From the NCBI GenBank assembly GCA_905250115.1, contig CAJNOI010000286.1, positions 1 through 64,000 on the forward strand: 64,000 nucleotides of DNA. The letters run 5' to 3'. Shown here one piece after another: positions 33,301-44,400 of this stretch. The position numbers and the translations under genes were made by a program. This DNA is from Adineta steineri (taxonomy: Eukaryota; Rotifera; Eurotatoria; Adinetida; Adinetidae). Position 1 is the first letter of the stretch; each line of letters begins with the position of its first letter. Under the pieces are notes generated by a model. The model saw only the letters and a list, made by a program, of their open reading frames with translations. It searched no databases and had not been told where the DNA came from.

Positions 33301-34444
33301 CATGAGGTTCTGTGAGGCTCTGCAAAACGTGGAGGCTTCTGAAAAGTCCCGCAAAGCACTGTAGGACGAGACAGCTCCCATGAGGTTCTGAGAGGCTCTG
33401 CAAAACGTGGAGGCTTCTGAAAAGTGTTGCAAGGCACGAAAAGATGTGGCAGCTTTTGAGAGGTTGTGCGATGGTCTGAAAAAGCGTGGAAGGTTCTAGA
33501 AACTCCTGTGAGACTCTGCGGGATGTGACTGCTTCTGGGAAGTTCTGCAAGGTCCTGCGGGATGTAGCAGCTTCTGAGAGGTTCTCCGAGACTCTGCAAA
33601 ACGTGGAGGCTTCTGAAAAGTCCTGCAAAGCACTGTAGGACGAGACAGCTCCCATGAGGTTCTGCGAGTTTCCGTGGGATGCGACAGCTCCGGTATGGTT
33701 CTGTGATGTCCGGCAGAAGGTAGCAGCTTCTGAGGGGTTCTGTAGTTCCTTCATCCAACATTGCATGTCTTGCCAGGTTCTATGGGGGTTCAATGAAAAT
33801 ATAGAAAATGCACAACTTAAACGAGATGTAAAATACTCAGAATGAAAATGTTCTACCATTTTGAATAATTCTTAAAAGCTATGCACCAAAATATATGTCT
33901 AGATTTCTTAGAAAATGTTTTGACTAGAACGGCTTTTTCTACAACAGTCAAAGTAAAAGATTGTCTCATACTTGAGACATATATGCTGCACTTACTATAC
34001 CTACATAATTTCATCGATACCTCTGTGGATCTTCTTTTATCAGATGTGCTATGAACAATACTTTTAAAATGATTTCTTTGTAAATCTACTTTATTTATAC
34101 TTACCAGGTGGAGATCGTGATCCAGTAATAACAATCATAGTAGTAATGTCGGTATCAGGCAACATATGTGCAATTTCATTTGACATATCAGTAAATAATT
34201 CACAATTAGAACTTGATTGTTGAAAACTGGCTGCTCTACAATAAACTTGAGCTAAACAGGCCATTTGACACTTCATAATAGTCGACGTAATCATATTAGC
34301 GAACGGTAAACAACTTGGAGTAGCACATGAAAATTTCTGACCACGAATAGAAGACATTCGAACTGATCGCATATCTTCTCCGACTGATTGTGTAATAATC
34401 ATAAATACAAGCCATAAACAAATTTTTCTTGAAGGCATTACCAA
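27372..34444 (-). CDS. Secreted PAN/apple-like, Thr-rich, double LamG protein (five exons, 593 aa)
   Basis: Hand-built exons: 34105-34444, 31693-31881, 29355-29907, 28890-29100 and 27372-27860. All junctions are GT/AG, phases agree (1,1,2,0), and total length is divisible by three. Exon 1 has a signal peptide (KICLWLVFMIITQSVG) and a Cys pattern of PAN/apple type (KCQMACLAQVYCRAASFQQ ... NCELF). Exon 2 is almost only Thr and Ser, a mucin-like linker. Exons 3-4 form one LamG-like (concanavalin-type) domain with SYWPMEN, FTVEMWIYP, WYHVACVYD, LYINGV and FDGYIDQVALYMRA. Exons 4-5 form a second, with SFSMSLWVQR, WKHIATTYS, LYVNGVSVG and GYLDEFRVYSREL. LamG domains bind glycans or proteins outside the cell. 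The long introns 1 and 2 hold at least four transposons. A shorter gene starting in exon 3 (MKSTKC...) was considered, but that Met lies upstream of a good acceptor. Confidence 0.75.
30039..30233. mobile_element. hAT-type MITE, 195 bp
   Basis: A perfect 8-bp duplication GCTTTTGC (30031-30038 and 30234-30241) flanks CAGGGGCGTAAGT at the left and, read inward, CAGTGGCGTAAATAG at the right. G-rich and C-rich runs lie inside. It sits in intron 2 of the LamG gene. CAG-type ends and the 8-bp duplication indicate hAT. Confidence 0.85.
30307..31135 (+). mobile_element. hAT transposon derivative, 829 bp, with transposase relic
   Basis: A perfect 8-bp duplication GTATGGAA (30299-30306 and 31136-31143) flanks inverted ends CAGAGACCGGCGGGAC. 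Subterminal arrays of CGGGACGGGA occur at both ends. It is an internally deleted copy, inserted in intron 2 of the LamG gene. The interior carries the end of a transposase frame (see 30729-30860). Confidence 0.9.
30729..30860 (+). pseudogene. hAT transposase C-terminal (dimerisation) relic
   Basis: The frame reads FALSTASK, a stop, GQVVTERRTNFSPSQVDN and then ILFVRSILLNDYFFMN followed by a stop. This matches the C-terminal dimerisation region of hAT transposases (FS-x-A-G-x-x-x-x-x-x-R-x-x-L-S-x-x-x-V-x-x-L). The in-frame TAA and missing N-terminal two thirds show it is dead. It supports the hAT assignment of the surrounding element. Confidence 0.8.
32035..32222. mobile_element. hAT-type MITE, 188 bp
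   Basis: A perfect 8-bp duplication ATTATAAT (32027-32034 and 32223-32230) flanks the element. Ends: left TGGTGGCGGTGCCAAGG, right read inward TAGCGGCGGCGCCAGGA. The interior repeats GAGCCCACC/GAGCCTACCC phrases. It lies in intron 1 of the LamG gene. Confidence 0.75.
32381..33102. mobile_element. Long-TIR element, Mutator-like (722 bp)
   Basis: The arms of about 200 bp are inverted copies: GCGAATTTTGCAGTACAGAC near 32386 recurs inverted near 33078-33097, and the GAGATGACCTGTCTGAAG part near 32620 recurs inverted near 32960. The left arm has about 110 extra bp. An 11-bp direct repeat CAGAAGGCTGG (32370-32380 and 33103-33113) is the likely target duplication. Long TIRs with a 9-11-bp duplication fit Mutator-like elements. 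The palindrome TTTTGGCAATTGCCAAAA occurs at both ends, and the centre is an irregular array of CTTGCATTGCAAGTGGC. No transposase. Confidence 0.7.
33225..33780. repeat. Minisatellite with a 39-bp unit
   Basis: GACAGCTCCCATGAGGTTCT begins at 33292, 33370 and 33644. The spacings of 78 and 274 are multiples of 39. Units share the pattern GGTTCTG.GAGGCTCTGCAAAA. It lies in intron 1 of the LamG gene. Because 39 is a multiple of three, long frames (239 and 179 codons) stay open on the minus strand, but these are repeat by-products. Confidence 0.8.
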
Positions 34445-37202
34445 CTAAGTTGTAAGTTGTTGAAATGACTTTGACTAAGAATAAGAAAAAAAGCATCTGT
34501 TGAGCGATAAACACTATTTTCTTTTCTTCTTTTCTTCTTCTCTCTCTTTTTCTTATTTCATTTCATCCATCTAATAGAAAAACTAGTCATGACTTTTATT
34601 TAATTTTGTAAAAACGCATATTCATTTGCGAAGACGCTTTTTCCTTGTTGATATGTTACTTAGAGACAAATATATTCACAAACAGGACATTTTTTGTTAT
34701 ATGGAAAATAAATAATAATAAAAAATATAAAACAATCGACTCAATAAAATTGGATTCGAAAAGAAAATAATCAATATTTAGTCGTAAATTAAATTTTTTT
34801 TTTAAAAGTAAACATAATTTAAGCCATTTTGCTCATATATAAATTAGATATTCATGCAATATATCAGTCAATTCTCACGTAATTTATATAGAAATAAAGA
34901 AAATTGAATAATTTTCCAAACTCAAACTCACTGAATTTGGATTTTTCAATTTACTCTAACACGAAGTATTCTATTCTTCAGTGTTTGACTAATGAAAGAA
35001 CATTATGATTTGTGAGTTAATAGGTGATCGTATTTTTTTCATCAATGTAACAATGATCCAAATAATTGGGATCCATGTCTATATATGATAGCATTAATGA
35101 ATGACAGAACAACTTGTTTATTAGATACATAAAAACAAACAGGTTTTTTCACTATTCTAAAATGAGTTAAATAAGTGTTTATCATAATAACACACTCTTA
35201 ACTGTTTTTTTTTTCTCGAGGAAAAACATTTATTCAGTAAAAATTTGCTTTTCTTTTCTTTTTCTTCGTTCATGTGCTGCTGTGATATATAATGTATGTT
35301 GCAAAAGAAGAAGACGTTAGTTGGACAATCTTTTTGATTATTTTCAAAAAGAAACGATAGAAACAGACAACTTCTGGAAAGATCTAGGTTTGATGTAATT
35401 ACAAAAAGAAAAAAGGACATTACTCTATAAAAGTACATGTGTATTGAGTAAAACAATGATGATAATATGTGCAAACTTTCTATAGACGGAAAACGGCATC
35501 TCCATAATTACATTAGAAAAATTGCTAAACAAAGTTGATGACGTGTTTACTTTCTTTTAATATTTAAATGTATCATACATAACTACAAAATAGATGTTTT
35601 TTTTCAACGAGCAACTATTTATTTAACTTCTTTTATATTTTAATGACAGTGGATCGTCAATTGACGAGTATGCTTGAGTATGAATGAAGATGCTGTTTTT
35701 ATCTCGCATCCACCCATCGCCCTGGGTTCTTATTATTTTTTATTTAGAAAAAATATTATCCATTCAGAAAGATCATATGCTTGTGTTGAAATGTTATTTG
35801 AGAACAAATATATTCATAAAAAGACCTTTTAAGTTCTATGGAAAATGAATAAAGTCGATCATTAGTATCTAAACGGAGAATGATCAGGTGAGCTGTTTGA
35901 TTAGACAAGAGAACCAAAACAAACTATACAGTCTTCTTAACTCAAACTCACTGCACTTGGATTTTTCGAGTGTCTATAACATACAGTAAAACAACATTTC
36001 AAAAATCTCGCATTTGTTTTTCTGTCGTACCGTTTCTATTCATCAATGTGATAATTATGATTGATATCTATGTATAATAGTGTAAATTGAGAACAAAACA
36101 ATCAGTTTTTTCAGTATTGTAAAATAATTGTTTATCATAACAACACATTCTAACGTACTTTTTTCTCAATGAAAAATATTCATCCACTAAATGTTTTGCC
36201 TTTATTTTTCTTTTATTTATGTGTTGCTATGAAATGTTTTGTCTTCAAAGGAATAAAATCAGTTGGAAATTTTTTTCGATTTTTCTTCAGAAAAGAAATG
36301 ATGGAAGCAGAAAGCTTCAGAAAACACCTGTCATTTATAATCACAATAACACAAACAATGTTGCTACGTTAAAAAGCACATCTAAATAAATAATTATGGC
36401 AAGGAAAAATTAACTTCTTTTGTGAATAGAAAACAGCATCGTCATGATTACATTAGAAAAATTGAGTTGATGCCATCTTTTCTTTCCTCTAATATTTTAT
36501 CAAATAAAAATATTCTTTCAAAATATGAATATAATTATGAACAACTTCAAGATAAAAAATTATTTCTTTTTTTCTTCGTTTTATTCTAATGAAAATAGAT
36601 TATGTAGTAAAGAATATATTAACAATATAACATTTATGGATAAATTTTATATCAATTGATTGTTTATCTGCATACTCTAAGAGAATATTACGATCATATT
36701 TGTTGTTCTAACTGTCATAGACCAAAAGATATCAATGATAATTGACTGAATAATAACAATTCTAATCTTAATCATGAAGTGTCAGTTCAAAATAGAGTTA
36801 ATAATGATACTACAAATGACAAAGTCTCTCTAAATATATATTATTACTGAGAAGAATCCTTTGATAAAAACTAAAATAAATCAAATATATATGAAATGAG
36901 AACGGCATTATAGTTATCTATTTTCTCCAACATTTTATAATACAAATACAAGAGTTTATAAGTGAAAAAACGATACCAATAATTTATACATTTAAAAGTC
37001 GTTCTAAAATCAAAAAGAAAAATAAAAGATTATAGAAACAATTGCATAATTTTGAAGTAAAGAAAAATGGATTTTCTTATAAGTTAAAATGAGAAATCAT
37101 GAAAAGAATATTTTATTCGTGTCAGAATTTAAAACAAAAGAAATATTTTTTATCGTAAAGTGCATAGCTTAGCTTGTAAAATGAAGCTGATCGACAGAGG
37201 AA
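34445..37202. other. AT-rich spacer, no gene seen
   Basis: About 2.7 kb of low-complexity AT-rich DNA. Two stretches (about 34640-35500 and 35770-36440) share phrases in the same order (AACTCAAACTCACTG..TTGGATTTTTC, AGAAAAATTG near a TACATTAG), suggesting an old direct duplication. No domain-bearing frame was found. Confidence 0.4.
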
Positions 37203-37281
37203 GGGGTGTGGATGTGGATATTTATTCTTCACTCGTCTATGTCTACACCCACACACCGATACTCCACACACACCCTCAAGA
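37203..37281. repeat. Telomere-like palindrome downstream of RAD9
   Basis: AGGGGTGTGGATGTGG at the left faces CTACACCCACACACC and CACACACACCCTCAAGATG at the right. It lies about 160 bp past the RAD9 stop codon. Confidence 0.65.
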
Positions 37282-37442
37282 TGTTTTTTGAAACACTAGT
37301 TCCATGAGTTAAATATTTTTATTGAATATAATTTCTTTATATCCTATGAAAATAGTTTATATCCAATATCATCTAATGAGCATATCTTATTTTTGTTTAC
37401 AATAATTACAAATAAAAAAAGTAACAAGAAAAATCTTTTGTT

Positions 37443-39309
37443 CTAATTTTCTTCATCTTCATCTTCTGTCATATCAGCCATAATATCTTCTGATTGTTGT
37501 AATCCAACAATTGATTGTTGACTTAATACTATATATGTTGTATCTCCAATATCTGTAGTAGTAGTAGTATCTTGATAATTAGTTGTATTTATCTATAAAA
37601 AAAAAGAAGTTTTTCGATGTTATATCATCGAGATTTCATTCATTAAAAAAATTTACTCGTTGTTTAGGATTAATAATTGATGTATGATCGTTATTAATAT
37701 CAGATAAATTTGTAGTCGTTTGTAATGGTGATGATGATGGTGCAGGACGTTTCTTTCCTCCTCGATTCAAACCAGTTGTATTTATTGTATATTGTCGATA
37801 AGACACAAGATCATCTTCATCCATTGTTGATATATCACTAATAAATACAAAAATACTATATTCGATTAACAAAAACATTTAATATTCATACTTTATACTT
37901 GGTTGAGATGCAGTAAAAGATGGATCAGTTTCACCTTCACGATTTGCAATTGTAGCAAATACAAAAATACCATCAAAATAAAATTCTTCTGCATCGAAAC
38001 AGAAAATAATTGGTCTATAGAAAAATAATGTAAGTTTATAAATATTATACTAAGGGTCGATCATAAGTTATCCGATAATCTTTATTTCTTATCAATCACT
38101 CTGTATATTTACCGTCCACGACTATCGAAAAGTAATGTCATAGGTAAATTAAGTAAATCAGCTAAACCCAACAGAAACTAAATCAAAAATAGAATAAGTT
38201 TGATATAGATTCAAATAAATTGAAATTTTATACTTTGAATTCTCGTAAGCAAAATGTAATATCTGAATTATATTGAATATCATAATTAATAAATTCTCTT
38301 GGTTCACATACAACTTGAAAATTCATACTATAAACAACACTATCATCTAAATATTAAAAAATTCTCATTTGATCTTTTTTTCATTTTTGTATAATTATAC
38401 AAACCATCATGAACAATTTCATCACATTTTTTAATAATAAATTGATCTTTTGTTGCGCGAATTGTTATTTCATCCCATTTAGCTGGAAAATGTGCAGTTA
38501 ATTCTTGTAAAGTTTTACTCATAATTGATACACTATTTTTATATGATTGTTTATCGAAACGTGCTTGAAGTTTTTCACAATCAATATAAAAACATGAATG
38601 AACTTTAACAATATCTAGATATTATTATTAGAAAAATAAAAATTGAAATATATTTTTTGTTGATTTAAACAAAATTTACTATATCGACAATGAAGTATAA
38701 ATGATAAATTAGATTTATGATCATCAAATACAAGTTCAAGTCGTGTTAGTTTACTTGATAAAACAGCATGTACAGCAGACATACATCGCTAAATAAATAA
38801 ATAAATAAAACTTCTTAAAATTCGTATAAAAAAGAATAATATTGTAGGGAAACAAATTCATAGGAGTTATAAACGAGCGAAGCAATTCAATATGCAGGGT
38901 TTAACAAACAACTAATTCTCTTTTCTGATTAATAGAAAATATACTTTAGCTGAAATTCGACATTTTATTTTTTCTCTTTGTATATCATCTTGTGGCCATT
39001 CTTCAAAAAATTCACGTTTAAATGTAATACATGAATATGATGAACGTGATTGATTTGCTGTACGAAAACTTAACTAAAAACAAAAAAGAGAAATGAATTA
39101 TTCAATCAATGAAAATTTAATTTACGCCATTTGTTTTGTTACTCAATTCAATATAAATTTCTTCTCCAAGTTTTGTTAAAACTTGTAATGTTTTACCAAA
39201 ATCTATTACGTATGAAATAATTCAATGGATAATTATTGAAATCAATCAAAATTCTCTTACGTCGAACATGTTCAGGTGGAAGAACAAAAATAAATTTTTT
39301 TTCTGTCAT
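37443..39309 (-). CDS. RAD9: RAD9 checkpoint clamp subunit (ten exons, 401 aa)
   Basis: Exons: 39261-39309, 39126-39202, 38945-39073, 38680-38788, 38405-38614, 38234-38346, 38113-38177, 37892-38014, 37657-37837 and 37443-37592. Every junction is GT/AG, phases agree, and the sum is 402 codons. The product aligns along the RAD9 PCNA-like fold: LSFRTANQSRSSYSC (vertebrates LSLRTVNSSRSAYAC), KLQARFDKQSY, DITFCLREFK, LLFDSRGRPIIFCFDA and FDGIFVFATIANREGETD. After residue about 270 comes the flexible tail, with DEDDLVSYRQY, a KKRPAPSSSP basic/proline part and an acidic end (DMTEDEDEEN). RAD9 forms the 9-1-1 ring with RAD1 and HUS1 and recruits TopBP1/ATR at damaged DNA. Human RAD9A is of similar length (391 aa). 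It is co-oriented with LAMTOR4, 126 bp upstream. Confidence 0.9.
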
Positions 39310-39435
39310 TATCTTAAAATAAAAATGAACCTTCATTTTCTTCGCTTGATTTATTTTATTTTATACATAATCATCATGAGAAAAAAAGAAAGAAAAACTA
39401 GCATGAATTACGCAAGGAAAAAAAGAATTTTTGTT

Positions 39436-39788
39436 TTAAGCAAGTGCCGATGATTCTTGTCGTCGTTTAGCAACATAAATTCGACGATTAGCACATGCAA
39501 TACAATAAACATATTGATCATCCGAAACTAAAATAAATAATTTTAATATTTATAAATGTTTTGAAAACAAAATTCAATCAAACTTGTGAAACGTTTAAAT
39601 GGTAATTGCATTTTTGGATGTACACTGATTTTAGCTGCACATAAAACTATTTTATAAAGTTGATTAGCAGCTTGTTCATTATTTTGTAAATCACCATGAC
39701 TATGTTCAACTGAACCATCTTCATTCATAATAAGATATCCGACACAATCAGGAACATTATCAAATACTTTATTTATCGATGTGCTCAT
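39436..39788 (-). CDS. LAMTOR4: LAMTOR4, Ragulator subunit (two exons, 98 aa)
   Basis: Exons 39584-39788 and 39436-39527, intron 56 bp, phase 1. The product runs MSTSINKVFDNVPDCVGYLI, a SHGDLQNNEQAANQLYKIV stretch, MQLPFKRFTISDDQYVYCIA and then VAKRRQESSALA. Human LAMTOR4 has the same order of features (PDQLGYLV, SGDLENDEQAA, VPFKRL, VFVVKRQ) and is 99 aa. As part of the Ragulator it anchors Rag GTPases and mTORC1 to the lysosome. The start was chosen at MSTSIN because TTTCTTTTCAG immediately precedes this ATG. The upstream Met (39809) lies in that acceptor-like tract. No first exon is visible, so a leader may be added in trans. Confidence 0.9.
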
Positions 39789-39872
39789 CTGAAAAGAAAT
39801 ATTTAGCATTATTCTCTTGTTGTTATAAATACATATATCAAAGTTTTTTATTTATGATTTTAAAAGATAAAA

Positions 39873-41058
39873 TTAAAGTTTCATCCAATTTTGAATATGA
39901 TTATTATTGGATAATAACCATTGTTTCCCATAATCAGGATTCATAAGACCAAGTAAACCACCAGTATGTAGAAATAAGATATTTTTATTATTATTATTAG
40001 AATATTGATCTAATTTTTTAGTTCGTAATTCTTCATGTAGACCCCATAAACATTTGCCTGTATAAACCGGATCAAAAATAATACCTGTTTCACTTATTAT
40101 AGTACGTAAAAAACTGATTTGTTCATCTGTCATACGACCATAACCTAAACCAACATAGGAATCAATAATATTAACAAGATTATTATTATTAATATGTTCT
40201 ATTAAATGATCAAGTTCTAATTGATGAAGTATTGTATTAAAATGAGTTTTAAAATAATTTTGATTATCTGATACAGCAAACGCATGAATACGTAAACGAT
40301 TACCAGTAAAATAATTTCCAAGAACAAGTCCTTCCATTGTACCACCACTACTTACTGGTAGAACAAGATGACCAAGATTATATTTATCAATTAATGGAAC
40401 AATTTCATTTATAAAACAATCAAGATATCCAAATAAACCAACTGTATCTGATCTAAATATATGTAATTCTTTATTATTATTATTATAAAAGAAATATATA
40501 CCCTCCTATTGGAATGGAATAACATTTATCTTTTCCACCTAATTTATCTTCTAATTGTTTCATTCTTGGTTCAATTCCATCTTTAATATTAGCTTTTTTT
40601 GGTATTAAATATAATTTACTACCTAATAAATAATTTAAAAGTACATTGCCTTGTAAAATTTGTTCATCGTGTTCATCACGATCAGTTCGAAGTAAAATAT
40701 GAGCTTGTTTTTTAAATCGTGCAGCGAGAACTGCAACGGCTTTACAATGATTACTATGTAATGATCCAGCTGTTATTATATGCTGACATTGTGAACGTGA
40801 TAGAATATCAGCAAATAGAAATTCAAGTTTTCGTAATTTATTTCCACTTGCATATGAATCAAGTTGATCATCACGTTTTATATAAATATTAGCTGATGGA
40901 AATAATGACGATTGTAATTTTTCAATAGATGTTTCATGATTGATTAATGACAATCGATGTTTAGGTAAATATTTTGATTTTAATTCTTTACTATTAATTG
41001 GCAATGAATAAGATTTAAGAAGAGTAGAAGTAGAAGATGTTGATAATCGACGATACAT
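39873..41058 (-). CDS. PLP enzyme: D-cysteine desulfhydrase / ACC deaminase family (two exons, 378 aa)
   Basis: Exons 40502-41058 and 39873-40452, intron 49 bp, phase 2. The fold type II motifs are in order: KRDDQLDSYASGNKLRKLEF with the PLP-binding Lys of GNK, GSLHSNHCKAVAVLAARF, IPIGG at the splice junction, PVSSGGTMEGLVLG (phosphate-binding loop), DPVYTGKCLWGL and FLHTGGLLGLMNP. Bacterial ACC deaminases and D-cysteine desulfhydrases share all of these and cannot be separated by motif alone. The animal members are more likely desulfhydrase-like (D-Cys to pyruvate, H2S and NH3). The first 20 or so residues (MYRRLSTSSTSTLLKSYSL) look like a mitochondrial presequence. An acceptor-like CTTTCAG lies about 13 bp before the ATG. 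Confidence 0.85.
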
Positions 41059-41286
41059 ATAAAAATAAATCTGAAAGAAAAATAATTATTGTACTTCATG
41101 GTACTCGATGACATGACTAAACACGTTAGTGGTACTAAAAGGACAACATTTCATTACCTTGTATATAGAAGGAAACTAGGATCTCTATGTATCATTAAAA
41201 TCGTTAGTAACTAACGAAGTCTTTTTTACTTGTCATTAAATATCTATGAACTTTGTTCAAAAGAGAAAAACAAAAGTATTTATATA

Positions 41287-41386
41287 NNNNNNNNNNNNNN
41301 NNNNNNNNNNNNNNNNNNNNNNNNNNNNNNNNNNNNNNNNNNNNNNNNNNNNNNNNNNNNNNNNNNNNNNNNNNNNNNNNNNNNNN
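41287..41386. other. Assembly gap (100 N)
   Basis: Exactly 100 N, the usual placeholder for a scaffold gap of unknown length. It removes the 5' end of the ABC transporter gene and the shared upstream region of the divergent genes. Confidence 0.95.
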
Positions 41387-41420
41387 ATAGACATCTCTAT
41401 TTGATAATATCATATTCTAG

Positions 41421-44400
41421 GGCAACAACGACAATCAAGTCGATTGCATTATGCCGAATCATCCTGGACAAGGTGGATACAGATACCGCTGTTTTTATGG
41501 GTAACGCCTATTCTCTCCTTGGCTAATAAACGTACGCTTGTCGACGACGATCTTAATGATCTCTCTATGAAAGATCAATGTTCCATCATATTGAATAGAG
41601 TAAATCAGTATAGTTCTAAATGGCCAGGCACATGGAATGTATTCAATCGGATATTTTTTAAAGATTTTTTGTCAAGTATGTTGTTTGTTTTACCTCTTAG
41701 TACATCTCGTATTGCACAGCCATTGCTTATTCGTCAAATTATTCTCTACATTAAAGATGAATCAGGATTGCCTGCTTATTCTGGTTATCTATATTCTATT
41801 GCTCTTTGCATTGCTGTACTTTTGCAAGCCACTTGTCAACATCAAATCTTCTTTCGAAATACACGTGTAGGCATGCGAATTTCCAACGCATTCTCATCTG
41901 CCATCTATAAACATTTGTTGACCATAAATACTGCAGCTCTTAACAATACTACTGCGGCTCAGACAATTAATTTAGTGGCGAATGATGCTGAGAAATTTGC
42001 AGAATTAAGCATTTTCATGCATGGTTTATTGGCAGTACCTCTGGAAGTTTTTTCAACGTTTGGTCTTGTTTGGTGGACCATTGGTTTACCGACATTATTC
42101 GGCTATGCAGTACTGCTTCTGATAATACCGATTCAGTTCATATTCAGTAAAAAATTTGGCCGCTACAGAAAAGCCACAATGGCATGTACAGACAAACGTG
42201 TACAAACAATTAATGAACTTGTCAACGGATGTCAAATTATAAAAATGTACAATTGGGAAAAAGCCATGGAGCAACGAGTACTTGAAACACGCCAACAAGA
42301 ACTTTCGAATATTCGCAAAGCGAACAACTTAAGAGCTCTCAATGTTGCTATGTCATTTATATCAATGCATTTGGTTTCTCTTGCTACATTTGGTGGTATG
42401 TGGTTAATGAGTCGAACATTGCTTCCAGAAAATATATTCTCAACATTATCCTTCTTCACAATGGTCCGACTTCCATTATCCATTACAATGCCAGGCTTGA
42501 TTGAAAAACTCAGTGAAGCTCGTATTTCTGCAAGACGAATCGATCAATTTATGCAACTAGATGTATTGACGAATAAATGTGAAAAAGTGAAAAATGAAAA
42601 TGAGGAGCACGCAATTATAATGGAAAATGCATCATTTTCTTGGAAAGATACTCCTTCTTTGTTTTCTCTCAATCTCAAAATTAGAAATGGTAACTTGATT
42701 GGAGTGAAAGGTAGCATCGGTGCTGGCAAATCAACACTATTAGCTGCTATTCTCGGTGAGATCAATCTTGTTAGTGGAAAATTACAAGTACATGCTCAGT
42801 CGATTTCATATGCTCCACAATCAGCATGGATATTTGCTGATACTCTTCAAGCTAATATTCTACTGGGTAAACCAATCGATGAAGAACGTTACAATAATGT
42901 AATAAAAGCATGTTGTCTTGATATTGATCTACAGAATTTTGGCGAAGTTGGTGATTTATTGATGATTGGCGACAAAGGAGTTAATTTAAGTGGAGGACAA
43001 AAAGCTCGAATATCACTTGCTCGTGCACTTTATGCTGATGCTGACCTATATTTACTCGATGATCCACTTGCTGCTGTTGATCCTAAAGTGGCCAAAAGTA
43101 TTTTTGATCAATGCATCGGCCCATATAGTCTCCTTCGTGGAAAAACTAGGATATTAGTTACACACCAGACACACTTATTAGTTGAAACAGATCAAATGTT
43201 TTACTTAGACAATGGACACATAGAAGAATTACATATTGAACAACAAACGACAATCAAACCATCGAACGAAAAATCAGAAGCAGATGTATCTGACACCAAG
43301 GAAACCGATTGGAAACTTGACCCCTCCGCAGCTGATATGAATTCTATCGTAAAGAATGAGACATCGGTTAGTGGTTCCATCAAGTGGAATATTTGGCTAA
43401 AACTATTTACTGCACCTCCGTTACGTTGGTTCGGATTTTTGCTTATGATTATTTTAATGTTTGGTAATGAAGCTTTGTATGATTTTACAAATAGTTGGCT
43501 TGCTCTATGGTCGGGTAAAGATGGAAACGAACAACGATCTTCATTTTATGCTTATATCTATCTTGGAGGTGTACTTTGTACATTGATTGTTACGTTAATA
43601 CGTGTCGCCTATATTATTTATATTATGTTGTGTGGTTCGACCTATTTTCATAATCAAATGCTCAAAGGTATCTTATATACATCGTTACGTTTCTTTGAAA
43701 ATAATCCAAGTGGACGAATCTTGAATCGGGCAAGTAAAGATCAACAAGTAGTAGATGAATCTTTACCTCTAGCTTTAATTGAAACTATGGAATACCTACT
43801 ACTAACTTTGGGTTCTATTATAATCATTGGAATGGCCAACCCATGGGTACTTCTAATTCTGATTCCATTGGCTCCCGCAGTTTTGTGGCTTCGTCGATTT
43901 TATATGCGTTCGAGTCGTCAACTCAAACGACTAGAAAGTGTAACACGTAGTCCTATTTATACATTGTTCGCAACATCATTGGATGGACTCACTAGTATTC
44001 GTGCATTTCAAGTTCAAAATGATTTTTTAGAGAAATTCATCGAAAGAATTGATGCGAATTCACGAGCTTCGTTCATTCTCTCTGCAACTTCGTACTGGTT
44101 TGGTTTACGACTTGATTTTATGACATCTTTACTCACTTTGGCTACTTGTATTCTTTCCGTAGCGTTGCGTCATCAAATCGATCGATCAACAGCAGCACTT
44201 AGTATAAGCTATTGCATTACTTTAACAGGTCTCTTTCAATGGGCTATACGACAATCAGCTGAAGCTGAAAATTTCATGACTAGTGCAGAACGTATTCATG
44301 AATATGGTCAACTAATATCAGAAAGTCAAGAGAACACTACTGACAATAATGTTCTCATTCAACCGGACAGCGATTGGCCCTCTCATGGTATTATCGAATT

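Noticed and set aside
33140..33859. 239-codon frame on the minus strand
   Set aside because: It is explained by the 39-bp tandem repeat, which is a multiple of three.
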